Positions 6,547 through 14,519 of a stretch of DNA of 26,810 bases are shown here, one piece after another. Positions within the stretch are counted from its first letter, which is position 1. Every line of letters begins with the position of its first letter. The notes under the pieces are model-generated. The model was not told the DNA's origin, made no database searches, and saw only the letters and a list, made by a program, of their open reading frames with translations. This DNA comes from a virus. The DNA is taken from positions 1 to 26,810 of IMG/VR virus record IMGVR_UViG_3300047678_000272; one strand, 5' to 3'. The translations under genes were made by a program, and so were the position numbers.

Positions 6547-7332
6547 ATGGCCCACAGAAACAAGCATAAGAAGAACAATTTATATGGCAATTGTCGTGTA
6601 TACTCTCCAAAAGGAAATTTAATGTTTCTATGTTTAGAAAAGCGTATTAACTGGTATTTAAACAAAGGTTTGGCTGAAAAAATATCAGACAACCCAATAA
6701 CAATAAAATTGCTTTTTGAACCTAAAGATGAAGGTCATCATGGCGATGAATATTATTTATCTCAGAAGCATAATAGGTGTGTGAAGTGTGGAACAGAAGA
6801 TTTGGCTAGTTTAACAAGACATCATATCGTACCTTATCAATATATAAAATTTATGCCTGACGAAGTTAAAAAAGTTAGCGCTTTTGATATTGTGCCTATT
6901 TGTTTTGAACATCATCACTATTATGAGAGATTTGCAGACAAACTTAAACAAAAATTGGCTGAAGAATATGAAGCTCCTGTCGGTGGAATTATAAATAGAA
7001 ACGAAACTCTATTTCTTGCTATATGTGCATCCAAAGCCCTTGTTTGGGGCGGAGATGGAATCCCTTACGACAAAAAAGTTGTTATGGAAGAAAATGTAAA
7101 AGCATATACAAAAAAGGACCACATTTCAAAAGAAGATTTAGATTTTCTAAGAAAGAAAAAAGCAGTAGACTCTAGAACTGTTATTACTCATGGAGAAGTT
7201 GTGATTAGTAAAGTGACAGATTATCAAAAATTTTGTGAAATGTGGAGAGAGCATTTTTTTAAATATTTAGATCCTAAACATATGCCACAACATTGGGATT
7301 TAAAAAGAAGTGTATATAAACAAATAAGATAA
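6547..7332 (+). CDS. EXD2-type HNH-like nuclease domain protein (261 aa)
   Basis: The N-terminal part (NCRVYSPKGNLMFLCLEKRINWYL) and the centre (CVKCGTEDLASLTRHHIVPYQ followed later by DIVPICFEHHHYYE) resemble the C-terminal region of EXD2-type proteins as I recall it. They form a CxxC zinc knuckle plus RHH...H HNH-like metal site. It probably binds or cuts nucleic acid. The last third has no recognised motif. There is no sign of mobility (no target duplication), so it is more likely a resident phage enzyme than a homing endonuclease. First gene behind a class 1 promoter; the HD gene follows 12 nt later. Confidence 0.7.
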   Translation: MAHRNKHKKNNLYGNCRVYSPKGNLMFLCLEKRINWYLNKGLAEKISDNPITIKLLFEPKDEGHHGDEYYLSQKHNRCVKCGTEDLASLTRHHIVPYQYIKFMPDEVKKVSAFDIVPICFEHHHYYERFADKLKQKLAEEYEAPVGGIINRNETLFLAICASKALVWGGDGIPYDKKVVMEENVKAYTKKDHISKEDLDFLRKKKAVDSRTVITHGEVVISKVTDYQKFCEMWREHFFKYLDPKHMPQHWDLKRSVYKQIR

Positions 7333-7344
7333 AAAATAAAAATT

Positions 7345-7926
7345 ATGGAAACAATGAAAGCGGGAATAGCTCTAACCAAAGAAGCGTTGACAATTATCAA
7401 CTCGGAAGAATTAAAAAAAATAGAGGCATTTGCCTTTAAAGCACATCAAGATACAAATCATTATTATGATGAATATTTGCCTTACGAATTTCATCTAAGG
7501 ATGGTTGTAAAGGCGGCAAAAGATTTTATATATCTAATTCCTGTGGATAAGATTTATACTGTAATTGCAGCTTGCTATTGTCATGACAGTGTGGAAGATG
7601 CTAGGCAAAATTACAACAGCATAAAAAAAGTTGCAAACGTAGATGTTGCTGAAATTGTTCGTGCTGTTACAAATTATGGTCGTGGCAGAGATAGAGACGA
7701 GAGAATGCCTGATTTTATTTATGAAGATATTCGCAACACTCCTTTTGCAACATTTGTAAAATTATGTGATCGTATCGCAAACGTACAATATTCAAAAATG
7801 ACAGGTAGTAGCATGTTTTTAAAATACAAAAAAGAACATTCACATTTCAAATATCAATTAGATCAAGTAAAGGGAAATGAGCCTTTATGGGATTATTTAG
7901 ATGAACTTTTTGAGATTGGAAAATAA
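7345..7926 (+). CDS. HD-domain (p)ppGpp hydrolase-like protein (193 aa)
   Basis: Resembles the small alarmone hydrolases (MESH1/SpoT hydrolase fold). AFKAHQDTN...YEFHLRMVVKAA supplies the first His region, CYCHDSVEDARQNY is the HDxxED metal and catalytic motif, AEIVRAVTN matches the VxxVTK helix, and KLCDRIANVQ matches the K-LADRxxN helix. The length (193 aa) fits MESH1 (about 180). It would remove the 3' pyrophosphate from (p)ppGpp and so blunt the host stringent response; phage purpose is inferred. It could instead act on another nucleotide. Co-transcribed with the EXD2-type gene and closed by a terminator. Confidence 0.75.
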   Translation: METMKAGIALTKEALTIINSEELKKIEAFAFKAHQDTNHYYDEYLPYEFHLRMVVKAAKDFIYLIPVDKIYTVIAACYCHDSVEDARQNYNSIKKVANVDVAEIVRAVTNYGRGRDRDERMPDFIYEDIRNTPFATFVKLCDRIANVQYSKMTGSSMFLKYKKEHSHFKYQLDQVKGNEPLWDYLDELFEIGK

Positions 7927-7958
7927 TTTCATAAACCAACGAAATTATCGAATTTTAA

Positions 7959-7982
7959 AGGCTCCTAGTGAGCCTTTTTTTA
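7959..7982 (+). terminator. Intrinsic terminator
   Basis: AGGCTC-CTAGT-GAGCCT followed by a T-run. Confidence 0.85.
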
Positions 7983-8013
7983 TTTAAACAAAGGGTATTT
8001 TTAAATTATAGGA

Positions 8014-8020
8014 TATTTAT
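8014..8020 (+). promoter_or_regulatory. TATTTAT late-type promoter element
   Basis: GATATTTATTATAAG, 51 nt before ATG 8072 and after a terminator. It is the only candidate promoter for that gene. Confidence 0.35.
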
Positions 8021-8071
8021 TATAAGAAGAAATACGTTCTTTATTAGAGTAGAATTTTAAATACAATAGCT

Positions 8072-8395
8072 ATGAAAAAAGCAGTTAAAATTGTCACACC
8101 TAGTATGTTTAATTACGGTGAAGACTGGAAAGATTATTATTTGCAAATTAAAGATTTAAGAAAGGGAGATGTTTTTTATGAATGTTCAGGAAGAGGAGAA
8201 AATTTTGAATTAAAGGTTCTAGAGAACCCTAAAAAAACCCAGGATGGGTGGTTTTGTTTGGTTGAAAACCAAAAGAAAGAAGTGTTCGACTTCTTTGTAT
8301 CAAGCAGTACGAGTTATAGAGGCCCCAATTTTTTTTGGGCACCAATTCACCTTTCTCAATTAGAGAATGGGAACTTTGTATACGTGATAAAATAA
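8072..8395 (+). CDS. Orphan protein (107 aa)
   Basis: A small beta-rich protein (GDVFYECSGRGENFELKVLE, GNFVYVIK). No signal peptide, no cysteine cluster and no recognised domain. It sits alone between a terminator and the class 1 promoter of the DUF3228 gene. The overall pattern, KDLRKGDVFYE then a variable loop, resembles small SH3-like phage proteins, but that is only an impression. Confidence 0.65.
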   Translation: MKKAVKIVTPSMFNYGEDWKDYYLQIKDLRKGDVFYECSGRGENFELKVLENPKKTQDGWFCLVENQKKEVFDFFVSSSTSYRGPNFFWAPIHLSQLENGNFVYVIK

Positions 8396-8446
8396 AGAAT
8401 CAGCGTACTTATTAACAATGTGTAGATAACTTATCTGCGCAAAGTA

Positions 8447-8473
8447 TAACTTTTTGTCGTAACTTTCGTATAA
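8447..8473 (+). promoter_or_regulatory. Class 1 phage promoter
   Basis: TAACTTTT-N12-CGTATAA, ATG 14 nt past the motif; the N12 itself contains GTAACTTT, a partial second copy. Confidence 0.8.
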
Positions 8474-8487
8474 GTGATAATAAACTT

Positions 8488-9222
8488 ATGGAAAAACATA
8501 TACAAAAAGTAAAAGTTACAGATTTTGGTAAAAGACATTTTGAGCCAAAGTTCGGTGGTACAAAAATAACAGACATTTCTGCTGAAGAATTTGAAGCTAT
8601 GATTAATTCAGAGCTTGAAGTTTTTTACAAAATAACAGAAGGAAGAAATATACTTCCTATTGTAAGTGATGTTAAAAAAATAATTCCTGGGTATGCTGAT
8701 TTTTGTAAGCTTGTATGTTTAAAAAACAAGACAAGCGCAAGAACAGGTTCTATGCCAATCGCTATTGAAAATTATCAATATTTGAGATCAGGATTTTCTT
8801 CTAGAACTCCTAGTGAACTTCCTGTGATGGATAGATGGTTTGAATTACCATTGCCTGCATCCAAGGCTGAATATCTGATGATTGTTCTTTATTCAAGAGA
8901 GCAATTATTAAAAGAGCATGAGGAAGATTTAAAAAAGAAATTTAAAAGCTGGGAAGAGACTAGAAATGAAACTTTATCTGAATCTGACAAAAAGGCTATG
9001 TGCGAATTAGATGGATTTAAATTTGATTTGAGTGAAGATGATGAATGGGGTGTTGTTGCTATATTAGGACAAATGTCTTCTGACGAAGAACCAATGAAGC
9101 CTATAACAATGATGCGCAATGCTTTGGGTATCTCCGAAGGTGGTTCTGGAGTCTCGATTGACAGAGAAAGATATGCTCAGAGCGTACATTTCTGGTCCAA
9201 CAATGCAACCGTCAAGACCTGA
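8488..9222 (+). CDS. DUF3228 family protein (244 aa)
   Basis: Matches the DUF3228 pattern as I recall it: IIPGYADFCKLVCL, MPIAIENYQYLRSGFSSRTPSELPVMDRWFELP, YLMIVLYSREQ, WGVVAILGQ and PMKPITMMRNALGISEGGSGV, ending DRERYAQSVHFW. The family is uncharacterised. The final FWSNNATVKT is encoded within the edge of an inserted endonuclease gene (the minus-strand CDS overlaps this stop by 46 nt). A second copy of the same 3' end, FWSKNATVK plus stop, lies beyond that gene at 10329-10358, so the present C-terminus was probably supplied by the insertion. Confidence 0.8.
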   Translation: MEKHIQKVKVTDFGKRHFEPKFGGTKITDISAEEFEAMINSELEVFYKITEGRNILPIVSDVKKIIPGYADFCKLVCLKNKTSARTGSMPIAIENYQYLRSGFSSRTPSELPVMDRWFELPLPASKAEYLMIVLYSREQLLKEHEEDLKKKFKSWEETRNETLSESDKKAMCELDGFKFDLSEDDEWGVVAILGQMSSDEEPMKPITMMRNALGISEGGSGVSIDRERYAQSVHFWSNNATVKT

Positions 9223-10295
9223 TTTATGTTTTCAGTATATTTTATAGCAATTAATCCTATATGTTTTTTTTTACAATATTGTTTCTTTATATAATCTCTG
9301 TTTATTTGTTTTTTAAAATTGTTTTCACCACCAAAATAATTTATTGGCTGGTAATGTTGTTTGCCATTATATTCAATACAAATATTTTGATCAGGTAAGA
9401 AAAAATCAAATGGCAATTTTTTGTGAGTCTCTATGTTTAAACAATCTATAAAAGTGTGTTGAGGTATGTATTTTATGTCATTCTTTTTTAAAAACAATCT
9501 TATACCCTTTTCTCCTTTAGATTCAGAACAAACATTACACCCACGACCATTTAAGTGTGAAGATGGCGCTTGACAAAATTCTCCGTGTTTATGGCAAATA
9601 ATTTTTATTTTTGTTTTTGCATTTATATAATTTGTAAGTGAATAATCATATTTATTTTCATGAATTTCATTTGCTGTTTCTATAAATTCTTTTGTAGAAT
9701 AATTGTGTTTATTTGAACATTTTGGGCATCCAGACCCAGATATATGATGATTAGGTTTTTGATAAAAGAATCCATGATTTATGCATTTTATTTTTATTTT
9801 TTTATTTAAGTTTTCATATTTAATGTGAGAATAGTCATATCTAAGTCCATGTTTTTGTATTGATCTTGTTATAAAATCATTAACTGTTATTTTTGGGTTT
9901 TTAACACAAAGAGGGCATCCGTTTTTAGCAGATATATGATTGTCTGGTGTTTGACAAAACTCTCCATGTTTGGGGCAAATAATTTTTATTTTTGATTTAT
10001 TATTAACATATTCTGATTTAGAATAATCATATTTATTTTTATGTAATGTGTTTGCTTGTTTTACGAATGTATTTATATCTTTTTTTTGTTTTAATTTTGT
10101 TTGTTCATTACCACAAAGTCTACAGCCTTGTCCGTTTAAATGATTATTTGGTGTCATATAAAAATCACCATGCGTCTTACATCTTATTTTTATTTTTAAT
10201 AATGAATGTTTATATACAGTTTCTGAATAATCATATTTATTATTATGTATTCTGCGTGTCTTTTCTAAAAATTTATTAGTTTTTGTGCTAACCAT
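9177..10295 (-). CDS. Homing-type endonuclease: DUF723-like repeats plus VSR-like nuclease (372 aa)
   Basis: About four repeats of roughly 65 aa of the form NKYDYS...KIKIICKHGEF..P.NHL.G.GCP.C, typical of DUF723-like zinc repeats and probably DNA-binding. They are followed by a PDDEXK/VSR-like nuclease domain (LPFDFFLPDQNICIEYNGKQHYQP). Start at M of MVSTKTNKFLE (10295) rather than the longer frame, because a TATTTAT element ends 11 nt upstream and the repeats start there. It lies antisense between DUF3228 and its displaced 3' end: a free-standing mobile endonuclease. Confidence 0.85.
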   Translation of the reverse strand: MVSTKTNKFLEKTRRIHNNKYDYSETVYKHSLLKIKIRCKTHGDFYMTPNNHLNGQGCRLCGNEQTKLKQKKDINTFVKQANTLHKNKYDYSKSEYVNNKSKIKIICPKHGEFCQTPDNHISAKNGCPLCVKNPKITVNDFITRSIQKHGLRYDYSHIKYENLNKKIKIKCINHGFFYQKPNHHISGSGCPKCSNKHNYSTKEFIETANEIHENKYDYSLTNYINAKTKIKIICHKHGEFCQAPSSHLNGRGCNVCSESKGEKGIRLFLKKNDIKYIPQHTFIDCLNIETHKKLPFDFFLPDQNICIEYNGKQHYQPINYFGGENNFKKQINRDYIKKQYCKKKHIGLIAIKYTENINQVLTVALLDQKCTL

Positions 10296-10306
10296 ACTGT
10301 TTTTAA

Positions 10307-10313
10307 ATAAATA
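10307..10313 (-). promoter_or_regulatory. TATTTAT late-type promoter element
   Basis: Minus-strand TATTTAT 11 nt before the ATG of the endonuclease gene ending at 10295. Confidence 0.5.
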
Positions 10314-10328
10314 TGTTAAAAAAATTCT

Positions 10329-10358
10329 TTCTGGAGTAAAAATGCAACAGTTAAATAA
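10329..10358 (+). pseudogene. Displaced 3' end of the DUF3228 gene
   Basis: Encodes FWSKNATVK followed by TAA, homologous to the end of the DUF3228 product (FWSNNATVKT). Similarity starts abruptly at TTTCTGG, with no homology upstream, as expected for the original end pushed away by the endonuclease insertion. Confidence 0.8.
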
Positions 10359-10388
10359 ATTTTTTGTAAATTCGTAAAAAATATAACC

Positions 10389-11402
10389 ATGGAAACAAAA
10401 GTAACTATTAAAGATATTCACGATGATTTTAAAAACGTGGATGTAAACTTAGCCAAGAATCTTATTAAGCCAAGTGAGGCTGAGATGAGCAGAATAAATA
10501 AAATGAGAGAATTGGGTTTCACCAATTTCAAAGAAGCAAAAGAGCTTGATCCTAAAAAAATTAAAGCACAAAATGATAAGTTAGCTCTTATTGAAAAATA
10601 TAGAGTGTTGGCTCCTCAGTATAAGTTCATTCCTAAAGAAGATTGGATTGCATTGTGCAATAAATATGGTTTGATTTGGGGCGACTCAAATCTTTACACA
10701 GAATCAATTCCTGTTGATATACAAGAAAAAGTTATTGCATTTCATATTGCTGATAATTCAGTGCTAGCTGTTAAAGATGTAGAAGCTGATGAAGATTATG
10801 ATGATTGGGATGAGCTTGAACATTTCTCAATAAACAATACAGGATTTAAAACTCCAAAAGATTTTAGAGATCTTGAATGGAGAACTATGAAAGGTGAAGT
10901 TATAAAAGTTAGAAACATTGAAGATAGTCATTTGTTAAATTTGTTGAATTTCACTTTGTCAAATTTAAACAGTTCTGTTAGAAATATGTATAGCGTATTT
11001 GTTTCTGAATTTCTTTGCAGACAAGGAGTGATTTCGTATACAGATAATGGCATTGAATTTGAAGTAAACACTTCAAGAAAAAGATTGCCATTTTGGATAG
11101 GTTCAGTTGATGTTAAAGAAACAACTCAAGCAATTGAGAAATCTTATGCAGACCCCACTACAATGAAAATTGACCCAAGATTTGTTATTTGCGCAGCTAA
11201 ACACATGTTTAATTTGACAAAAAAAACAATTGATTCTAAGACAATGGAAATACTTCCAATTCCAAGACCAATTCCAAAGAGAAATTTCTTTATGGATGAT
11301 GATCCTATTGTTGCTGTTGAAACAGTTGATGGGTTCTTAATGGTTGGCGCTTGGGGTGATGAAGCAAGTCATAGCGAAGCAATAAACCACTTCCTTAATT
11401 AA
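10389..11402 (+). CDS. Orphan protein (337 aa)
   Basis: A soluble acidic protein. The N-terminal helix region (DIHDDFKNVDVNLAKNLIKPSEAEMSRINKMRELG) is followed by YKFIPKEDWIALCNKYGLIWGDSNLYTESIPVD, a pattern I cannot assign, and an Asp-rich stretch (DVEADEDYDDWDELEHF). The C-terminus has repeated Pro (PIPRPIPKRNFF). No catalytic motif is seen. Only a weak promoter-like sequence precedes it; it may be transcribed from upstream through the endonuclease insertion. It converges on the J-domain gene with an 8-bp overlap. Confidence 0.7.
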   Translation: METKVTIKDIHDDFKNVDVNLAKNLIKPSEAEMSRINKMRELGFTNFKEAKELDPKKIKAQNDKLALIEKYRVLAPQYKFIPKEDWIALCNKYGLIWGDSNLYTESIPVDIQEKVIAFHIADNSVLAVKDVEADEDYDDWDELEHFSINNTGFKTPKDFRDLEWRTMKGEVIKVRNIEDSHLLNLLNFTLSNLNSSVRNMYSVFVSEFLCRQGVISYTDNGIEFEVNTSRKRLPFWIGSVDVKETTQAIEKSYADPTTMKIDPRFVICAAKHMFNLTKKTIDSKTMEILPIPRPIPKRNFFMDDDPIVAVETVDGFLMVGAWGDEASHSEAINHFLN

Positions 11403-12159
11403 AGATTGGTCTTACTGCTTGGGGATTTGTTATAATAAAATGTTGTAGTATCTTCATTTTTTTATTCACATCTTCTTCAAAATACCAAATCCATAAATAT
11501 GTAAGCTCTGTGACGCTGTTTGAGTGTCTCAGAGCTTTTATGTTTTTATCGAAATCGCCAACTTCATTATCATCCAATTTATATTCTATATCAAGATCAT
11601 TACAAATTAAATAAATTGAAAATAAATCCTTGGCTTGATAAGCTGTCTTAGCCTTCAAGTAAATATCGTTTAAGAATTTTAACTTAACCTTATCTGGGTG
11701 TGTTCTAGTTGCTATTTGTCTGTATAGCTTTTTAATTTTCTGGTCCTTATCGTCCACTTCTTTATTTGCATCTTCACTTATACCCTCATTTGCACCATCA
11801 TTTAATCCCTCATTCATATCCGCATTCATGCTTGAATTTTCTCTTGTTGTACTTTGAATTTCAGGGGTATAGGGTATTAAACCACATTCCGCAGATTCTT
11901 CATAGGTATAGTCTGAAATTCGCTTTATTTTGTTGCTCTCTTGGATTTCTTTTGACTCCTCATTGTTTTCTGAGGATTCCTTGTAAAATCCAAATAAAGC
12001 ATTAAGGTCTGGTTTGTCCTTTAGGAACGCTCTGATGGCATCTTGGAACTCAGGGCTAATATCTCTCACAAACTCGGACTTATACTCCTCATCGGCCTTT
12101 AAATACCCAAATTCCTTGAATAACTTCTTTATTTGTAGTTTATTTGGCTTCTTCTTCAT
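11395..12159 (-). CDS. J-domain (DnaJ-like) protein (254 aa)
   Basis: The central segment KKLYRQIATRTHPDKVKLKFLNDIYLKAKTAYQ has the HPDK tripeptide-plus-lysine and flanking helices of a J domain, which stimulates Hsp70 ATPase. It would recruit host DnaK to a phage substrate. Ahead of it lies an acidic, low-complexity linker (NADMNEGLNDGANEGISEDANKEVDD, about residues 108-137); behind it is a helical C-terminus. Here the J domain is internal rather than N-terminal, as in several phage and Legionella co-chaperones. One of the few minus-strand, non-endonuclease genes. Confidence 0.8.
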   Translation of the reverse strand: MKKKPNKLQIKKLFKEFGYLKADEEYKSEFVRDISPEFQDAIRAFLKDKPDLNALFGFYKESSENNEESKEIQESNKIKRISDYTYEESAECGLIPYTPEIQSTTRENSSMNADMNEGLNDGANEGISEDANKEVDDKDQKIKKLYRQIATRTHPDKVKLKFLNDIYLKAKTAYQAKDLFSIYLICNDLDIEYKLDDNEVGDFDKNIKALRHSNSVTELTYLWIWYFEEDVNKKMKILQHFIITNPQAVRPIFN

Positions 12160-12164
12160 TTATT

Positions 12165-12171
12165 ATAAATA
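12165..12171 (-). promoter_or_regulatory. TATTTAT late-type promoter element
   Basis: Minus-strand TATTTAT 5 nt from the start codon of the J-domain gene, divergent from the class 1 promoter at 12177. Confidence 0.3.
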
Positions 12172-12176
12172 CTTTG

Positions 12177-12203
12177 TAACTTTTTTAAATTGATATCGTA
12201 TAA
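12177..12203 (+). promoter_or_regulatory. Class 1 phage promoter
   Basis: TAACTTTT-N12-CGTATAA; the -10-like TATAAT lies about 20 nt before ATG 12224. Confidence 0.8.
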
Positions 12204-12223
12204 TAAGATATAAAACGCACAAT

Positions 12224-12628
12224 ATGAAAAAAGTAATCTTAATATTAATCGCTACCTTGGGTTTGACTCTTGGGTCTTTTGCTCAAATTCCAAACATTAA
12301 CAATCCAGCTTTGTTTGGAGGAAAAGATGGTTTTGGAAAGGCTTTTGCAGGTTTTTTGGTGTACCAAAACTTTGAATTGGCTGTAAAGTTTACTTCTAAA
12401 GAGTCAATCAAAAAACATGGAACTGAAGCTGTGTTGAAGTTTTATAAATCTTATAAATTTAATTATAATCTTTCTAGGTCTAGTATTAGTGTTGATGGGA
12501 AATACACTACATTAAGATACAAGACCAACGAAATAGCTACAGGTGTAACAAAGAATTTTGTGGTTATTGTCGAAAACGACTCTTGCAAGATTGTTTTACC
12601 TGATAATCTTAAGGATTTCTTAAAGTAA
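12224..12628 (+). CDS. Secreted orphan protein (134 aa)
   Basis: Begins with a clear Sec signal peptide: MKK, a hydrophobic core VILILIATLGLTLG, and SFAQ as the likely cleavage site after residue 20 or 21. The mature part has alternating strands (YTTLRYKTNEIATGVTKNFVVIVEN) that suggest a small alpha+beta, NTF2-like or DUF4878-like fold, not proven. It has its own class 1 promoter and opens the envelope-related cassette (12224-18499). Export to the periplasm would place it with the substrate-binding domain of the transporter. Confidence 0.75.
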   Translation: MKKVILILIATLGLTLGSFAQIPNINNPALFGGKDGFGKAFAGFLVYQNFELAVKFTSKESIKKHGTEAVLKFYKSYKFNYNLSRSSISVDGKYTTLRYKTNEIATGVTKNFVVIVENDSCKIVLPDNLKDFLK

Positions 12629-12675
12629 TTCGGGCATTTTATTTATTTATTTGTTAAAAAAGTTGCAGATGTCTG

Positions 12676-12702
12676 TAACTTTTTTTAATTTTGGTCGTAT
12701 AA
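12676..12702 (+). promoter_or_regulatory. Class 1 phage promoter
   Basis: TAACTTTT-N12-CGTATAA, 25 nt before ATG 12728. No clear terminator separates it from the upstream secreted-protein gene. Confidence 0.8.
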
Positions 12703-12727
12703 TATCTGACTTAAAAATAAAAAGACA

Positions 12728-13426
12728 ATGTCAAAAGAAAAAAAAGAAGAAAAGAAATCAAGTTTCCTGAGCCGTTTAGGATCAGCTTTTGTAACCTCTG
12801 AGGAGCAAACAACAGAAACCGAAACAAAAGAAGTTAATACTGCAACTGAACAAGTTCAGGCAATTAATCTCACAAACAACGCATCGATACCTCAAATGAA
12901 TGGGGCCTTTGACACAAAGTTCCACGAATACTTGTTAGGTGTTATTGAAAAAAACAATCTTGATGGCGTTGATTATTATGAATTCAACAAGTCAAAGAAA
13001 AATCTTGACAATGCTCCAGGGTTCACCGAGCAAATGAAATACCAATCTGCCTTTGGAGTTCTCCAGGCATCAACAAATCTTACGAAAGAAAGATTGTTAG
13101 AAACAGCAGATCATTATTTAAATGTTCTTGATAATGAAGAAAAAGATTTTGAAGCAAGCAAAAAATCTAAAATCGAATCAGACGTTACAAGTCGTATGAA
13201 CAATGTTTCTGAAAAAGAAAAGATGATTGCTTCTAAATCAGAAGATATTATCAAACTTCAAACTGATATTGCTCAATTAAGAAATGAAATGTCAGTACTT
13301 CAAAACGAAGCTCAAAACGAACAATTCAAAATTGAGTCTACAGCCAAGAATTTTAAATACACTCTTGAAGCTGTAAAGGCGCAAATCGTTTCTGACAAAA
13401 CAAACATTCAAAATTTTATTCAATAA
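12728..13426 (+). CDS. Cytoplasmic coiled-coil protein of the transporter cassette (232 aa)
   Basis: A basic start (MSKEKKEEKKSSFLSRLGSAF), a low-complexity Thr/Glu linker, then a helical domain and a long coiled coil (residues about 140-220: SRMNNVSEKEKMIASKSEDIIKLQTDIAQLRNEM). No signal peptide or membrane segment. I do not recognise a named family. It is translated 2 nt ahead of the membrane coiled-coil gene, so the two probably pair, the soluble coil binding the membrane-anchored one at the inner face of the membrane. Confidence 0.75.
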   Translation: MSKEKKEEKKSSFLSRLGSAFVTSEEQTTETETKEVNTATEQVQAINLTNNASIPQMNGAFDTKFHEYLLGVIEKNNLDGVDYYEFNKSKKNLDNAPGFTEQMKYQSAFGVLQASTNLTKERLLETADHYLNVLDNEEKDFEASKKSKIESDVTSRMNNVSEKEKMIASKSEDIIKLQTDIAQLRNEMSVLQNEAQNEQFKIESTAKNFKYTLEAVKAQIVSDKTNIQNFIQ

Positions 13427-13428
13427 TT

Positions 13429-14451
13429 ATGGAAAAGAAATCATTTTGGTCAAAACCTGAGGGTAAGACAGGATTCTTGTTTATGGCAGGAATAATCGCA
13501 GGTGGCGGATGGTTATTATATAACATGTTGCCAAAAATAATTACATTATTACAAAACACTTTATATGCAACTGGTTTGGCTATATTGGCGTTTGGTATAA
13601 TTTACGTAATAATGGATCCTAAATTCAGAGCAACTATATGGTATCTTTATAAGATGGCTATGCGTGCATTCACAGGAACAATCATCCAAATGAATCCTAT
13701 TGCTATATTGAAGAGTTATATAGATGACTTAGGAGAGAAGAAAAAGAAAATGGAAGTTCAGTTGACTGAATTAAAAAATCAGTTGGGTGTAATGAAAAGA
13801 AAAGTCGCTGATAAAAAAGACAAACTTGAAGAACAAGCAAACTTAGCTAAGGCCGCACAATCTAAAGGCAAGGAAAGAGAAATGGAAATGAATCTTTATT
13901 TAGCTCAGGTTGAGAGATTGAGAAAGAATATTGCAAGCAATCAAAATCTAGTAAATAGAATGGATGTTCTTTATGGAGTTCTTGAAAGAATGCATTATTA
14001 CTCAGGCATCATGATTCTAAACACGAAGAATGAAGTTGAAATGAGAGAAGATGAATACGAAACAATTCGTAAGAGTCATTCTGTTATGAGATCTGCAATG
14101 AGCATTATCAATGGAGGTAGCGATAAGAAACTTATTTTTGATGAAGCTATGCAATTTGTTGTAGAAGATATTGGCGGTAAAATTGGTGAGATGGATAGAA
14201 TGTTAGATCAGTCTGCTCAATTCATAAACACTGTTGATTTAGAAGATGATGTTTATGCAACACAAGGTCTTAAGTTTTTAGAAGAGTTAGAACAAAAAGG
14301 TATTGATAATATCTTTGGTGATAGCAAAAATAAAAAGAGTTTAAATCAAGGATCTACAAATCCAACAATCGATTTCAACGTTAAAAGTGCAACGCCAGTT
14401 AGTTCTGACAAAAAGAGTGAAGAAACAAAACATAAAAATTTCTTCAATTAA
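13429..14451 (+). CDS. Membrane-anchored coiled-coil protein, PspA-like architecture (340 aa)
   Basis: Two hydrophobic segments near the N-terminus (about 16-35 FLFMAGIIAGGGWLLYNML and 42-62 TLYATGLAILAFGIIYVIM) are followed by a long coiled coil (about 95-185, KKKKMEVQLTELKNQLGVMKRKV...), a helical domain and a disordered Ser/Lys-rich tail. The coil recalls PspA/ESCRT-III-type proteins, but the membrane hairpin is not part of that family, so I give architecture only. It is sandwiched between a soluble coil and the substrate-binding/OmpA gene; a scaffold for the transporter is an inference. Confidence 0.75.
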   Translation: MEKKSFWSKPEGKTGFLFMAGIIAGGGWLLYNMLPKIITLLQNTLYATGLAILAFGIIYVIMDPKFRATIWYLYKMAMRAFTGTIIQMNPIAILKSYIDDLGEKKKKMEVQLTELKNQLGVMKRKVADKKDKLEEQANLAKAAQSKGKEREMEMNLYLAQVERLRKNIASNQNLVNRMDVLYGVLERMHYYSGIMILNTKNEVEMREDEYETIRKSHSVMRSAMSIINGGSDKKLIFDEAMQFVVEDIGGKIGEMDRMLDQSAQFINTVDLEDDVYATQGLKFLEELEQKGIDNIFGDSKNKKSLNQGSTNPTIDFNVKSATPVSSDKKSEETKHKNFFN

Positions 14452-14454
14452 TTG

Positions 14455-14481
14455 TAACAAAAACAAACAATAAACGTATAA
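14455..14481 (+). promoter_or_regulatory. Class 1 phage promoter, variant upstream box
   Basis: TAACAAAA-N12-CGTATAA. It keeps TAAC, the spacing and the -10-like box but has A4 for T4. The leader is about 30 nt and purine-rich. Confidence 0.65.
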
Positions 14482-14519
14482 TTAGAGAAAAATAGTAGTA
14501 ACAATAAAAAAAAAGAAAA

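Noticed and set aside
10046-10279. Plus-strand ORF of 77 codons inside the endonuclease gene
   Set aside because: Low-complexity hydrophobic translation, antisense to conserved DUF723-like repeats.
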